From contig CAYZTA010000012.1 in NCBI GenBank assembly GCA_964481145.1, positions 1-64,000 on the forward strand: DNA of 64,000 nt, read 5' to 3'. Made by a program: the position numbers and the translations under genes. The notes beneath the pieces are model-generated. The model was not told where the DNA came from. It saw nothing but the letters and a program-made list of their open reading frames with translations, and ran no database searches. The DNA comes from Sandaracinus sp964481145. GTDB lineage: Bacteria > Myxococcota_A > Polyangia > Polyangiales > Sandaracinaceae. Every line of letters starts with the position of its first letter. Positions within the stretch are counted from its first letter, which is position 1. Positions 34,707 through 44,045 of the stretch are shown piece by piece.

Positions 34707-36122
34707 ATGAGAAGCCAAAACGGTTCGAGTGATGTGATTCCGTTCCGCTCCCTCAAAAGATGCCCTGGGTCATGGCCTATCGTCGGACATTGGCCGCTTC
34801 TGGTTCAAGATCCGCTCGCTTTGGCCGAACTGGGAGCTGCGACGGGAGATGCCGTTCGCATCCAATTCGGTCCTTTGAGCGCGGTGCTCACGCATGATCT
34901 CGGGATCATCCAGCACGTGCTGCAGCAGAGCCCGCGGCTCTACACGAAAAGCCGTAATTATGCGGGCTTGAAGCGAATGCTCGGAGAGGGGCTTTTGACG
35001 AGTGAGGGCGAGCTCTGGAAGAGACAGCGAAGGCTCGCTCAGCCTGCATTTCACCACGCGAAGTTACGCGCGCTCGTGGAGGTGATGGCGAAGACGACCG
35101 CAGAGATGCTCGCGCGCTGGAATACGTGGGAAGAGGGTCGCGCCTTCGACCTGCATGAAGAGATGACACGGCTCACGCTGCGCATCGCTGGGCTCACGCT
35201 CTTCGGGGCGGATCTCGACGAAGATGCGCGCGAGGTGCGGGATGCACTCGGCGTGGTCATGCCATGGCTCAACGGGCTCGTGGAAGCTCCGTTCAGACCG
35301 CCGCTCTTCGTGCCGACGCGCGCGAATCGCGAGACGATCACAGGATTGGAAACGCTCGATCGGCTCGTCTATCGAATCATTTCGGAGCGTCGACGAAACG
35401 ATCCGAAGAACGAGCGAAGAGATCTCTTGGCGATGTTGATGAGCGCGGTCGATGAAGAGGGCAGCGGCGGGATGAGCGACAAGCAACTCCGCGACGAGGT
35501 GCTCACGTTGATCGTCGCGGGGCATGAGACGACAGCCAACCTGCTCGCGTGGTCCGGCATGTTGCTCTCCTCGAGCTCGGAGTGGAGTGAGCGAATCGCG
35601 CACGAAGGGCAGAGCGTGTTGCGTGATCGTCTTCCGACCTACGATGAAATCTTGAAGCTCGAGGTTTGTGATCGGGTGATTTCCGAATCGATGCGACTTT
35701 ATCCGCCAGCATGGGAGTTCGAACGTGAAGCGATTTCAGACGATATTGCAGGTGGTTACGAGATACCGAAGAAGACGATCCTCATGATCGCTCCGTGGAC
35801 GCTCCATCGACATCCGCGGTTTTGGGATGAACCTCTTCGTTTCGATCCCGATCGATTCCGACCCGAGCGAGCCATCACACCGAGCGGCGAGCCGAGACCC
35901 CGCTATGCGTATCTGCCTTTCGGCGATGGGCCGCGCGTCTGCATTGGCAAGGCGTTCGCGCTGATGGAGGCCAAGCTCATCCTCACGATGATGGCAAGAC
36001 AGGTGCGGTTCGAGCTCGAACCGGACACGAAGATTCAGCCGATGCCGACCATCACTTTGCGCCCGAAGGATGGCCTTCCGATGCGCTACCGACGGCGTAC
36101 GGAACAGTTCGACATGATGTGA
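34707..36122 (+). CDS. cytochrome P450
   Basis: About 471 residues. The I-helix AGHETTANLL, K-helix ESMRLYPPAW (ExxR), and heme-binding loop FGDGPRVCIGKAF with the Cys ligand (about 65 residues before the C-terminus) are all intact. The PERF-like DPDRFRPER is present. The overall length fits a soluble bacterial monooxygenase related to fatty-acid or CYP102/CYP4-like enzymes. It needs a redox partner that is not encoded nearby. Start ATG 34707 is preceded by AAAGGG; earlier starts in the same frame would extend into the antisense strand of the coiled-coil gene. Confidence 0.9.
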   Translation: MRSQNGSSDVIPFRSLKRCPGSWPIVGHWPLLVQDPLALAELGAATGDAVRIQFGPLSAVLTHDLGIIQHVLQQSPRLYTKSRNYAGLKRMLGEGLLTSEGELWKRQRRLAQPAFHHAKLRALVEVMAKTTAEMLARWNTWEEGRAFDLHEEMTRLTLRIAGLTLFGADLDEDAREVRDALGVVMPWLNGLVEAPFRPPLFVPTRANRETITGLETLDRLVYRIISERRRNDPKNERRDLLAMLMSAVDEEGSGGMSDKQLRDEVLTLIVAGHETTANLLAWSGMLLSSSSEWSERIAHEGQSVLRDRLPTYDEILKLEVCDRVISESMRLYPPAWEFEREAISDDIAGGYEIPKKTILMIAPWTLHRHPRFWDEPLRFDPDRFRPERAITPSGEPRPRYAYLPFGDGPRVCIGKAFALMEAKLILTMMARQVRFELEPDTKIQPMPTITLRPKDGLPMRYRRRTEQFDMM

Positions 36123-36255
36123 TCTCGGAGAGCGGACGATCGAAAATACGCGCTCTTGGTGAGGCAGCTCACGGAGTTCGCGCGACTCCACCCCGCGTGC
36201 GGTGTGTCTCGAGTGGGCGCGATGAAGCGCTCGTTCTCGAAAAGGAGTCCTCCCG

Positions 36256-36960
36256 ATGTCGTCCTCGCTTCGTCCTTTGTTTGCTTTTGTTCCGTCGATA
36301 CTGATGTCGTTGTTCGTCTTCGCAAGCGGCTGCGGGAATGAGGGCCCTTCTCCAGATCCATTGGGGCGCGGCTTCACCGACTGCAACGGCGCGACATGCC
36401 AGCCCGGGCAGTACTGTCGTTTGGCAGCTTTCTGCGAGAACGGCTGTTTGAGCGACGTCAATTGCACGGATAGCCAGAGATGCGTCGATGTTGGATCGGG
36501 GACGTTCGGCGAAGGCCGCTGCGAGACTGCAGTGACGATGACGCCCGACGCGGGCGGTCCCACGGAGACTTTGGATCCCGGCTTCACTCGTTGCCTCGGG
36601 CTGATATGTCAGCCCGGTCAGTACTGCCGCGGGGGCGCCTTTTGCGAGAACGGCTGCTTGAGCGAGGCCAATTGCACGGAGGCGCAGAGATGCGTCGATG
36701 TTGGATCGGGGACGTTCGGCGAAGGCCGCTGCGAGATTGCCATGACGATGACGCCCGACGCGGGCACTCCCGACGCGAGCGGGCCAGGCCCGAACGAGCA
36801 GTGCGTGCGTTTGTGCAATGCGCTCGTGACTTGTGACCCAAGTGGATCCCTCACTTTTTGCCTCAACCACTGCCCGACGTGGCCCGCCGACTGTCGGTCT
36901 TGCCTCGATGGAGCGGGATCGAGCTGCGATCTTGCCGAGACGTGTGCGTCCCAGTGTTGA
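36256..36960 (+). CDS. Cys-rich lipoprotein with internal duplication
   Basis: 234 residues. The signal segment ends in FVFASGC (lipobox). Two near-copies of a ~70-residue Cys-rich module follow (CQPGQYC, FCENGCLS, NCTDSQRCVDVGSGTFGEGR; the second copy has NCTEAQRCVDV). Each ends in a Thr/Asp linker (MTPDAG). A third, different Cys-rich part has CNALVTCDPSGSLTFCLNHC. Disulfide-rich surface lipoproteins of this kind are common in Myxococcota. GAGG-like sequence (AAAGGAG) precedes the ATG. Function unknown. Confidence 0.82.
   Translation: MSSSLRPLFAFVPSILMSLFVFASGCGNEGPSPDPLGRGFTDCNGATCQPGQYCRLAAFCENGCLSDVNCTDSQRCVDVGSGTFGEGRCETAVTMTPDAGGPTETLDPGFTRCLGLICQPGQYCRGGAFCENGCLSEANCTEAQRCVDVGSGTFGEGRCEIAMTMTPDAGTPDASGPGPNEQCVRLCNALVTCDPSGSLTFCLNHCPTWPADCRSCLDGAGSSCDLAETCASQC
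36475..36736 (+). repeat. internal 210-bp duplication
   Basis: Within the Cys-rich lipoprotein the segment at 36475-36526 recurs without mismatch at 36685-36736, offset 210 bp (70 codons). Flanking sequence is also similar over about 160 bp, so one module was tandemly duplicated recently. Confidence 0.85.
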
Positions 36961-37028
36961 GCTCGCTTGATTTCATGTAAATTCTTGATGAAATGGCGAG
37001 CCCACGATGCCTCGGCTCTCGCACCTCC

Positions 37029-39152
37029 ATGCGGAGGATATGGCTCATGGCGATCGCTCTATCATGCGAAGCGGGATGTGAGTCGCCTCCGATTTCACAC
37101 CCGCTCGACACGGGTGCGGAACGCGATGCTGGGCGTGATTCAGGTCTTCAAATGATCGATATCGCGCATCCAGCCGAGCCTTCACTCCCGCAGCTCGTGC
37201 CATGCCCCGACGGGTGGCGTGCGGAGCAAATCACGGCTCGCGGCGTTCGGGTCACGACGTGCGTACCGGTGTCGCCAAGTGGATGTGAGCACGACAGCCT
37301 CTCGCTGCCCAATGGATGTACACCGATCGGGCGTGCTTGCCCGACGGGTGATTTCGCCGACGTGGACGATCCCGATGCGGTCTACGTGCGACCGGGCGCC
37401 GTTGGGACAGGGACACGTGAAGCTCCGTTCGGCAGCATCGCGGAAGCACTCGCGCGCGAGCACACGGAGCACATCGTGCTCGCGCGAGGGAACTATAGAG
37501 AGAGTCTCGTCCTCACTCGACCCATCCTCATCGAGGGCGCCTGTGCGACAGAGACGATCCTGACACCCGCGCCGGCGGATGACGCAGTCATCGAGATCTC
37601 TGCGCCGAACGTCATCGTACGCGAGCTCTCGGTCGATAGCGCTCGCCCTTCCTTCGTCGTGCACGGCAATGATGCGGATGCGAGGCTCGAATCAGTCTTC
37701 GTCATCCGCAGCGGAGGCTCCGCAATTCGTGGGGCCGACGGAGCCCGGCTCACGCTCGAGCGCGTGCGAGTCACGGGCGTATCTCGGAACGGGATGCTGC
37801 GCGTCGCGGCTCTCTTGGCGGAAACCCATGCCGTGATCACTGCACGTGCATTCGACGTCCAGGATGTCGAAGCCGCGGTGGTGTCACGGACAGGCGCTCG
37901 CGTGGACATCGAGGACGCGAGCTTTTCGTGTCGTGGTGCGCATTGCTTTGGCGGCGTGATGGTTCGTGAAGGCCAAGCGCGACTCGCGCGTTCGCGAATC
38001 ATCGGAGAAGCAATGAACGCCCTTGTCGTCGCCGAAGGCGAAGGCACGCGCGCCAGGCTCGAGCGCTCCTTCTTTGGCGCCGATACGAATACGACGCTCG
38101 CGTTCGACATTTCTGCAGGCGCCAGGCTCGAAGGTGACCGATTGCATGTGCGAGGTGCCGCACGCGTGCTCGAAGAGTCAGAGAGCGCCGCTCATGTCGA
38201 GCTCTCCGACGTCGTGTTCGATCAGGCTCATGAGGGCGGAGTCGCTCATGTCGTCGAAATCAGAGGAGGCGTAGCCAACCTCACGCGCGCAATGCTGATC
38301 GACATGCCCGGCTGGGTGTTTCGCGTCCATCGGGAGGGCGCGTTTCGCCTCACGGATATTCACGTGCTCGAGAGTGCAGGCACGAAAGGCGTCGTGCTCG
38401 TGACAACGGGGCCCTCTGCGATCGCCTCAGTCTCACGGATGGTGATCAAGGGCACCTACGGATTCGGCCTGCATGCGACGCAAGAAGGGAGCATCACAGC
38501 GGCCGATGTGACGATCGACGGTTTGGATGTGGCCAATTCGGCTGTGAGGGCCTTCGCGGCAGGCTTCGTGGGCTCTCTGGGCGGCGTCCTCCATGCACAT
38601 CGGGTTCGTATGCGTGACATCGAAGGATATGGGATGATCGCGATCCGAAGCGCATCGATCGAGGCGGAGGATGCAGTGCTCGAGGCGCCGCGTCTTCCTG
38701 ACGATCCCGAGGCGTATGCGTTGGGCGCGGCCGCCATGAGCGGGGCGACGGTGCGCTTGCTGCGTGCGAGGATGAGCGACTCATTTGGATACGGGCTTTT
38801 CGCAGGCGGGGAGGGAACCCGACTTTCAGCGACCGAGCTCATCGTCGATCGTGTTCGTTCGGTGGATGGGCTCGAACATCCTGCAGGCACGGGAATGGTG
38901 GCGGCCCTGGGCGCACGCATCGAAGCTTCGCGTTTCACTGTCCGCGCTGCAGACGAGTGCGGGATGCGTATTCTTCCGGGCGCGACGATGATGCTCGATC
39001 TCGGAATGATTCGTGATTCGCTGATTGGCGCGTGCGTGCAAACTCCCGACATCGAGTTCGATCGAGCATTGCGAACAGTGCATTTTTATAACAACGAGAC
39101 GGATCTCTCGGTGGTCGCACTGCCACTCCCTACCATTCCGGGGGTCGAGTGA
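37029..39152 (+). CDS. right-handed beta-helix lipoprotein
   Basis: About 707 residues. A short signal segment with candidate lipobox Cys (MRRIWLMAIALSCEAGC) precedes a Cys-containing N-part (LVPCPDGWRAEQI, GCEHDSLSLPNGCTPIGRAC) and a DUF1565-like entry (YVRPGAVGTGTREAPFGSIA). A long right-handed parallel beta-helix follows, in which the repeating units are about 22-25 residues (LERVRVTGVSRNGM, IEDASFSCRGAHCFGGVMV). It has the pattern of pectin-lyase-like surface proteins but no clear catalytic residues. GTG 39149 of the next gene overlaps its stop, so the two are coupled. Confidence 0.82.
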   Translation: MRRIWLMAIALSCEAGCESPPISHPLDTGAERDAGRDSGLQMIDIAHPAEPSLPQLVPCPDGWRAEQITARGVRVTTCVPVSPSGCEHDSLSLPNGCTPIGRACPTGDFADVDDPDAVYVRPGAVGTGTREAPFGSIAEALAREHTEHIVLARGNYRESLVLTRPILIEGACATETILTPAPADDAVIEISAPNVIVRELSVDSARPSFVVHGNDADARLESVFVIRSGGSAIRGADGARLTLERVRVTGVSRNGMLRVAALLAETHAVITARAFDVQDVEAAVVSRTGARVDIEDASFSCRGAHCFGGVMVREGQARLARSRIIGEAMNALVVAEGEGTRARLERSFFGADTNTTLAFDISAGARLEGDRLHVRGAARVLEESESAAHVELSDVVFDQAHEGGVAHVVEIRGGVANLTRAMLIDMPGWVFRVHREGAFRLTDIHVLESAGTKGVVLVTTGPSAIASVSRMVIKGTYGFGLHATQEGSITAADVTIDGLDVANSAVRAFAAGFVGSLGGVLHAHRVRMRDIEGYGMIAIRSASIEAEDAVLEAPRLPDDPEAYALGAAAMSGATVRLLRARMSDSFGYGLFAGGEGTRLSATELIVDRVRSVDGLEHPAGTGMVAALGARIEASRFTVRAADECGMRILPGATMMLDLGMIRDSLIGACVQTPDIEFDRALRTVHFYNNETDLSVVALPLPTIPGVE

Positions 39153-40672
39153 GGCGCGCGTTCGCCCTCGTTTGCCTGATATCGGCGTGGGGATGCGCAC
39201 CGAGCGATGCTCCTTGTTCGATCGACGCGCTTCAGCGCGCGCTCGACGAAGCGTTGCCGGGATCGGTTGTCTCATTCGGAGCGTGTGAATTGCACGGCTC
39301 GCTCTCGGTGCCCGCGGGAGTCGAGCTTCGCGGTGAAGGGAACGAGCGTTCGCACCTCGTCACGAGCGCGGGTGCTGCGCTCACGCTTTTGGGCGAAGGA
39401 GCGCGGGCATCGCAACTTCGCATCTCGAGCCGCGGACTCGTCGCAGTACGCAAACTCGGCTCGGGCGCGGCGCTCATCATGGATGTCGAGCTCGCGGTCC
39501 TTCGGGGCGTAGGGCTTCTCGTGCGCGAAGGAGCGCTATCGGCTTCACAAGTGGCTGTGAAAGGCGTGCTTTCCACCGTCGACTTTGGCGATCCAGTGTA
39601 CGCCCGCGTCATTCCTGGGCCCGAGTCCGCGACGATGGAGATTCGCTGTGGGGGCTCATCCGAGTGCACGCCCGGTGAATCGCGTGCGTCGAGCTGTTCG
39701 ATCGCCGAGCACTGCGCGGAGCTCCAGATCTGTGATGCGTGTGGGCTCTTTGCGACGTGGACGGCCACGCACGCCATCCTCGTGGGCGAGGGTGCGAGGC
39801 TCGATTTGATGGATTCCACCATCGCGGGGTGGGCGGAATACGGTCTCGTTGCGCTCCCTGGCGCGAGCGTGTCGCTCGAGCGCGTGATCATCGAGGAGAT
39901 CCTTGGCATTGGGCTCTTCGCGTCGGGTGCCGCGATCGACCTGCTGGAGGTCGAAGTCCGCGATATAAGCTCTGGTCTACGGGGCTCGACGAGTGCTGGC
40001 GTGGTGGCCGATGGCTCGATGGTCACCGCGCGTGCGGTGCAGATCGTTGACACCGAAGGCGTCGGTTTCGTGGTGTCGTCGAGTCGCGCCGATCTCAGGG
40101 CGATCGAGATCGTTCGTAGCGATGAAGAAGGCCTATTGTTATTCGCGACCGAGTTGAGTCACGTGCGTGGGCCCGACTCACGATTCATCGAAAACCGTGG
40201 CGCAGGCATTCTCGTCGGCGGTGGATCTCTGGTTCATATTTCGGATCTGACGATCGAAGGCACGCGCCCTCGTCCTTATTTCATTGGCGCAGGTGTCGTC
40301 TCCATCGGCGATGGCTTGCTCGGAGCGAACGTTGTTCCCGGCTCGACGCTCTCGCGCGTAAGTCTGAGCCGGAATGCGCGCGTCCAACTCACCCTCGTCG
40401 CTCCCTCCATCGACGAAGTCCCCATGACGTTCACCGACGTAAGGGTCGATGGGTTCGACATGCAGCGCGGCGCGGTCATCGGTCCGCTCGCGGCGGATGG
40501 AGTGCTTGCGCTGCCTGAGGGTGCGTGGAGCGCGGGAATCACCCGCCTCGGCACCACCAGAGCGAACGACGCTGCGCGAGCCTCCGAGGCGATGCCAATT
40601 GTTCCGGATACGACGCCCGCCTCGGTTCGTGATGCGCGAGAGCGCATCGGTATCGTGATGCCGATTATGTGA
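39149..40672 (+). CDS. second beta-helix lipoprotein
   Basis: 507 residues. The signal and lipobox (MRRAFALVCLISAWGC) are followed by a parallel beta-helix of the same type as the upstream gene (AALTLLGEGARASQLRISSR, ISDLTIEGTRPRPYF), with an inserted Cys-rich loop (SSECTPGESRASSCSIAEHC). It starts at GTG 39149 overlapping the previous stop (GTGA). The two paralogous lipoproteins are probably translated together and may form a pair at the outer envelope. No catalytic site recognised. Confidence 0.82.
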   Translation: MRRAFALVCLISAWGCAPSDAPCSIDALQRALDEALPGSVVSFGACELHGSLSVPAGVELRGEGNERSHLVTSAGAALTLLGEGARASQLRISSRGLVAVRKLGSGAALIMDVELAVLRGVGLLVREGALSASQVAVKGVLSTVDFGDPVYARVIPGPESATMEIRCGGSSECTPGESRASSCSIAEHCAELQICDACGLFATWTATHAILVGEGARLDLMDSTIAGWAEYGLVALPGASVSLERVIIEEILGIGLFASGAAIDLLEVEVRDISSGLRGSTSAGVVADGSMVTARAVQIVDTEGVGFVVSSSRADLRAIEIVRSDEEGLLLFATELSHVRGPDSRFIENRGAGILVGGGSLVHISDLTIEGTRPRPYFIGAGVVSIGDGLLGANVVPGSTLSRVSLSRNARVQLTLVAPSIDEVPMTFTDVRVDGFDMQRGAVIGPLAADGVLALPEGAWSAGITRLGTTRANDAARASEAMPIVPDTTPASVRDARERIGIVMPIM

Positions 40673-40810
40673 TCCGGAGGACTTTCGTCTCGGACTCCAT
40701 CGGTCGCTCGATCAACCAGGCTCTGGTCCTTTCCACGATCGCGCGTCGTCGCAGCTGCCCATGGCGGCTCCACAACTCGCTCTTGGGATTCGTTCGATTT
40801 GTATGTCGCC

Positions 40811-41605
40811 TTAGACATCCAGTTGACTTATTAATGATTTGTCAATTTGCGCTTTTTGAATTACGGAGAAGTCGTCTGAGTCATCATGCAAACCATGCGA
40901 TATAATAAATTCCGACCCATCTTCAAATATTACAGTTAATCCAACTTCATTCGCCAAATCGGTGTATTTTGCCGACTTTGGTTTTTGCCGAATAATTTTT
41001 ACAGCACTGACCTTTTTACCCAAGAAACTCTTCCAGCACGAATGCTCATTGGCATCAATTGGATACAATTCCGTATCACTTTCGATTGGGTTTTCGATGG
41101 TCTTTCCCTCTTCATCCTTCTCTACCCATAAAATCACCGAGTTTTTTGATGGAACGCTGCCAAAGCCGACAGTTAATCCGCTAGAAAAAAACATTAGCAA
41201 TGGGCCTGCAGTTAAAGAAAAAATTTGATTTTTCTTGATCCCATACTCATCAATTGCTACATCTTCAGGCAGCCAACTATAACGGACGAGTCTCGTTAGT
41301 TTTTGGCCTTCTAAATGACGGATGAGATTAATTCTTTCAGAAGGAATACCCTCGCTGTACATTGGTGTCGCCATAATCAAAGATTTCCTTGGGCCGTGGC
41401 CGAGTCGGTTGTTGACGAATGTATCGGACTCGGGATGCTTGAGTCGCCAGCTCGCGTGCCAGATGTTGAGTAGGTCGATGCTGAGTGTCTCCTCGACCAA
41501 AGCGCAGCTCGCGTGATCCAAAGTCGGTTCGCGCATGAGCCCGCTCGCGCGAACGGCGCGCGCTGCTCGTTCGAGGAACTGGTGGTTATCGGGGAGTAGC
41601 ACCAT
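40811..41605 (-). CDS. hypothetical protein, AT-rich gene
   Basis: 264 residues. The N-terminal ~75 residues (GC-rich DNA) look like local genome sequence. From about 41390 down to 40811 the DNA is markedly AT-rich and the protein becomes Lys/Ile/Ser rich (ITE, DDSDDFSVIQKAQIDKSLIS). No domain is recognised; a beta-strand pattern (VGLTVIFEDGSEFIISHGLH) suggests a compact alpha/beta fold of the kind seen in contact-dependent immunity proteins. The composition break inside one frame points to horizontal acquisition joined to a resident 5' end. Whether the 5' part is a true fusion is unclear. Confidence 0.6.
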   Translation of the reverse strand: MVLLPDNHQFLERAARAVRASGLMREPTLDHASCALVEETLSIDLLNIWHASWRLKHPESDTFVNNRLGHGPRKSLIMATPMYSEGIPSERINLIRHLEGQKLTRLVRYSWLPEDVAIDEYGIKKNQIFSLTAGPLLMFFSSGLTVGFGSVPSKNSVILWVEKDEEGKTIENPIESDTELYPIDANEHSCWKSFLGKKVSAVKIIRQKPKSAKYTDLANEVGLTVIFEDGSEFIISHGLHDDSDDFSVIQKAQIDKSLISQLDV

Positions 41606-41668
41606 CCGAAAGAGACCCTACCACACCCCGCGCGTGGTTCGCGGCCGTGGGTCCGGGAGTTCGACCGC

Positions 41669-42460
41669 TCACCTTGACGGCATTTGTCGGAGCGCGACGG
41701 CGTGAAGGACGACGATCACCAGGCAGAGCACCGTCACAGGCAAAGCGAACACTCCGATGAACGGATGTACCCAAAGCACGCCGCCAACACCCGCCACGAA
41801 GAAGACGACTCCGACGACGCCTGCCTTCCGCATGTAGGCGCGCCGCTGTTCGGGCGTGAGCGACGGACCGAACTGCGGCGTCTTCGCTACAGCGAGCGCC
41901 GCGGCCACACGATCAACGAACGGCTCCGGCGCATCAGGGAGCAACGCCGGATCGAGCGCTTCGATGGCAGACAGCGCCGCTTCATCGAGTGGCCCAGGGG
42001 TGTCTGTCAGGGGTGGCGCATGAAATGCGAGAATGGCGATGCGTTCCGTTACGAGGCCCTCCGAGAAGATGCGCAGGAGCGCGTCCACACGGTCATTCGC
42101 AAGCGCATCGAGCTCTTCGTCCGTGAGCGCATCGAGCTCCTCGTCCGTAAGCGCATCGAGACCGAGTGAGCTCATGTCGACTTGCTCCTCGTGTCGTTGA
42201 CCTCGTTGGGCCTCGGCGAACATGAGCCCGTCGACACCACGGTGATAGCCCACCTCGTACGTAGTGGCACCAGCAGCCTGGAGGCGTCGAGCCAGATCAG
42301 GCTCCACGCGCGCAAACTCCGTCTCGGCGACCCAGGAGGCGAGGCGCGGGAAACGGTCGCGCAGTTGAGCTTCAGGCGTCACGAGCCCGTCGATCGGCGG
42401 GTCCCGCAGATCGACGAGCATGATCGTTTGCTTCCAATCCGAAACCCGTCGCCAGGTCAT
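41669..42460 (-). CDS. hypothetical membrane protein with DALTDEEL repeats
   Basis: 263 residues. The N-terminus is soluble (DAQLRDRFPRLASWVAETEF-like), the middle contains two tandem LDALTDEELDA repeats followed by a degenerate third, and two hydrophobic segments near the C-terminus (VVGVVFFVAGVGGVLWVHPF, GVFALPVTVLCLVIVVLHAV) form a likely membrane hairpin. The repeat is also visible as ~24-bp DNA repeats at 42099-42160. No family is recognised. Confidence 0.6.
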   Translation of the reverse strand: MTWRRVSDWKQTIMLVDLRDPPIDGLVTPEAQLRDRFPRLASWVAETEFARVEPDLARRLQAAGATTYEVGYHRGVDGLMFAEAQRGQRHEEQVDMSSLGLDALTDEELDALTDEELDALANDRVDALLRIFSEGLVTERIAILAFHAPPLTDTPGPLDEAALSAIEALDPALLPDAPEPFVDRVAAALAVAKTPQFGPSLTPEQRRAYMRKAGVVGVVFFVAGVGGVLWVHPFIGVFALPVTVLCLVIVVLHAVALRQMPSR

Positions 42461-42587
42461 GAGATCGCCATTGCTCCGACGCGTCCGCGGTCACGCGAGC
42501 GTTCCGGCGGTATAGCACGCCGGTCGAGGTGGGATACCAAGCGATCGCCTTCGCGGGCGAGCACCTCGCTGGCACCGTGATCGCCAC

Positions 42588-42772
42588 CGGTCTCGGTTCA
42601 ATCGAACGTCAAGAGCGGTGCGCGCGGGCCCGTAAGCTGCCATCGCCATGCTGCACACCCACAGCACGAAAGAGGTCGGGGCTATGCTGGCGTCGAGACC
42701 GACTCTTCTTTCTCGAGAACCCCCACATGCTCTTCGGCGACGCTCGCAAGAGCATGGAGGCGGGTCGGATCG
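42588..42772. repeat. 185-bp direct repeat, copy 1
   Basis: This segment matches 45530-45714 in the same orientation with four mismatches over 185 bp (about 98% identity). The minus strand encodes DPTRLHALASVAEEHVGVLE and a stop at 42682, so the repeat carries the 3' end of a gene. The intervening sequence contains the ECF sigma module. Confidence 0.92.
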
Positions 42773-43084
42773 GCCGATCTGGACGAGACGGTGGCGATCG
42801 GGATCGAGCTCGCCGGAATCCGGATCTGCCGCGACGATCTCCGCGGACCCGAGCTGATCGTCGTCGCTCACGATCATGACGCGTCGATCGGCTGCACCAA
42901 GGTGCAGAGTACATCCTGCGAAGAAGAGCTGGAAGAGATCATCCGCTCGTCCGTAGGGCACCAGCACGGCGTCGGCGGGGATGTCGCCGGACCACCTGCA
43001 CTCGTGGAGCTCGGCATCGCGATCCTTCGGATTCCGTAAGCATCGAGCACAGCCGTACCAGAGATCGAGCGTATCGCTGCGCAC
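42682..43084 (-). pseudogene. degenerate gene ending in the repeat
   Basis: From ATG 43084 the frame reads protein-like sequence (CARCLRNPKDRDAELHECRW, FAGCTLHLGAADRRVMIVSD) to about 42775. There it loses frame and the expected C-terminus (HALASVAEEHVGVLEKEE) continues in another frame to a stop at 42682. It therefore appears to be a frameshifted or recombined gene. No known family. It occupies most of the 700-bp gap between the neighbouring genes. Confidence 0.4.
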
Positions 43085-43166
43085 GATTGCGTGAGATCAC
43101 ACACGCGTGACTCGGAAAGCTGGCCACGCCGTCGTCAATCGCGGTGAGATACTCGAAGGAGCTTCC

Positions 43167-44045
43167 GTGATCACTCGACTCGTTTCGTTCTTCGTCCTCT
43201 TCGTACCGGTTGCTGCCTCGGCACAGCACCCAGTCCGTTCACTCGACTACCGTGCGCCAACGGAGTGCCCCGATGCGGGTCGCTTCGCGGACGAGGTCTC
43301 GGCGCGAATCGGGCGTGCTGCTTTTGCCGATGGTGGCGAGATCGTGCGAGTGCGCATCCTCCGCGACGAAGGCGAGCTCGTCGGCACGATGGAGATACCC
43401 GACGGCTCGACGCGCGTGTACCGATCCGCGGAGTGCGCGGATCTGATCGCGACGATCGCGACCTCGCTTGCGATCGAGCTCGACGACAGGCGCCCCGCGC
43501 AGGCGGAAGTGGATGTGCTCATCGGACCGCCCGTGAGCTCCGACGTGCGCCACACCACCGACGGCGGTCGGGTCCACGTGCGCGTGACCTCGTCACAGCC
43601 CGACCTAGGCCTCCACCTCGTTGGCGAGGAGCAGGCCTATGGCAGCGGCGGCTACGCAGTCGACAACGATCGATTCTGCATTGCACCCTGCGAGGGAGAG
43701 CTCGGGCGTGGCGCGTACCACTTCGCGGTGGCCTCGGGTCCGAACGAGGCGATTCCGCTCCCGGGCTTTCTTCGCATCGATGCGGACTCCGAGCTCGTGC
43801 TCGGCTACGAATCGCACAGCAGCGATCGCGACTTTGGCTTGGCTTGGATGATAGGCGGTGCCTTGGGTGGGCTCGCGTTGGGCCTCACGGGAGGCGTGCT
43901 CGGGCTCACGGAGCAGAGCGACGCGCTTGGCTTCGGGCTCGGGCTCGGCGGAGGCGGCGCGATCTATCTCGCCTGCACCGTCGTTGGGGTTGTCTTCATG
44001 AGGGATGACGTGCCAAGTGTGGAAGTGCGTCCGCTTGCGCCATGA
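43167..44045 (+). CDS. secreted hypothetical protein of ECF-sigma operon
   Basis: About 292 residues from GTG 43167, chosen because GAAGGAG lies 5 nt upstream. A signal peptide (LVSFFVLFVPVAASAQ) precedes a beta-rich region (ECPDAGRFADEVSARIGRAA, ELVGTMEIPDGSTRVYRS). A PEGA-like segment (ELGRGAYHFAVASG) and C-terminal glycine-rich hydrophobic segments follow (MIGGALGGLALGLTGGVLGL). Probably membrane-anchored in the envelope. It lies directly upstream of the ECF sigma gene. Confidence 0.75.
   Translation: MITRLVSFFVLFVPVAASAQHPVRSLDYRAPTECPDAGRFADEVSARIGRAAFADGGEIVRVRILRDEGELVGTMEIPDGSTRVYRSAECADLIATIATSLAIELDDRRPAQAEVDVLIGPPVSSDVRHTTDGGRVHVRVTSSQPDLGLHLVGEEQAYGSGGYAVDNDRFCIAPCEGELGRGAYHFAVASGPNEAIPLPGFLRIDADSELVLGYESHSSDRDFGLAWMIGGALGGLALGLTGGVLGLTEQSDALGFGLGLGGGGAIYLACTVVGVVFMRDDVPSVEVRPLAP

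Noticed and set aside
42609..42914. Small ORFs inside the 185-bp repeats
   Set aside because: Low-complexity Arg/Ser translations. The protein-like reading is the minus frame ending at 42682.
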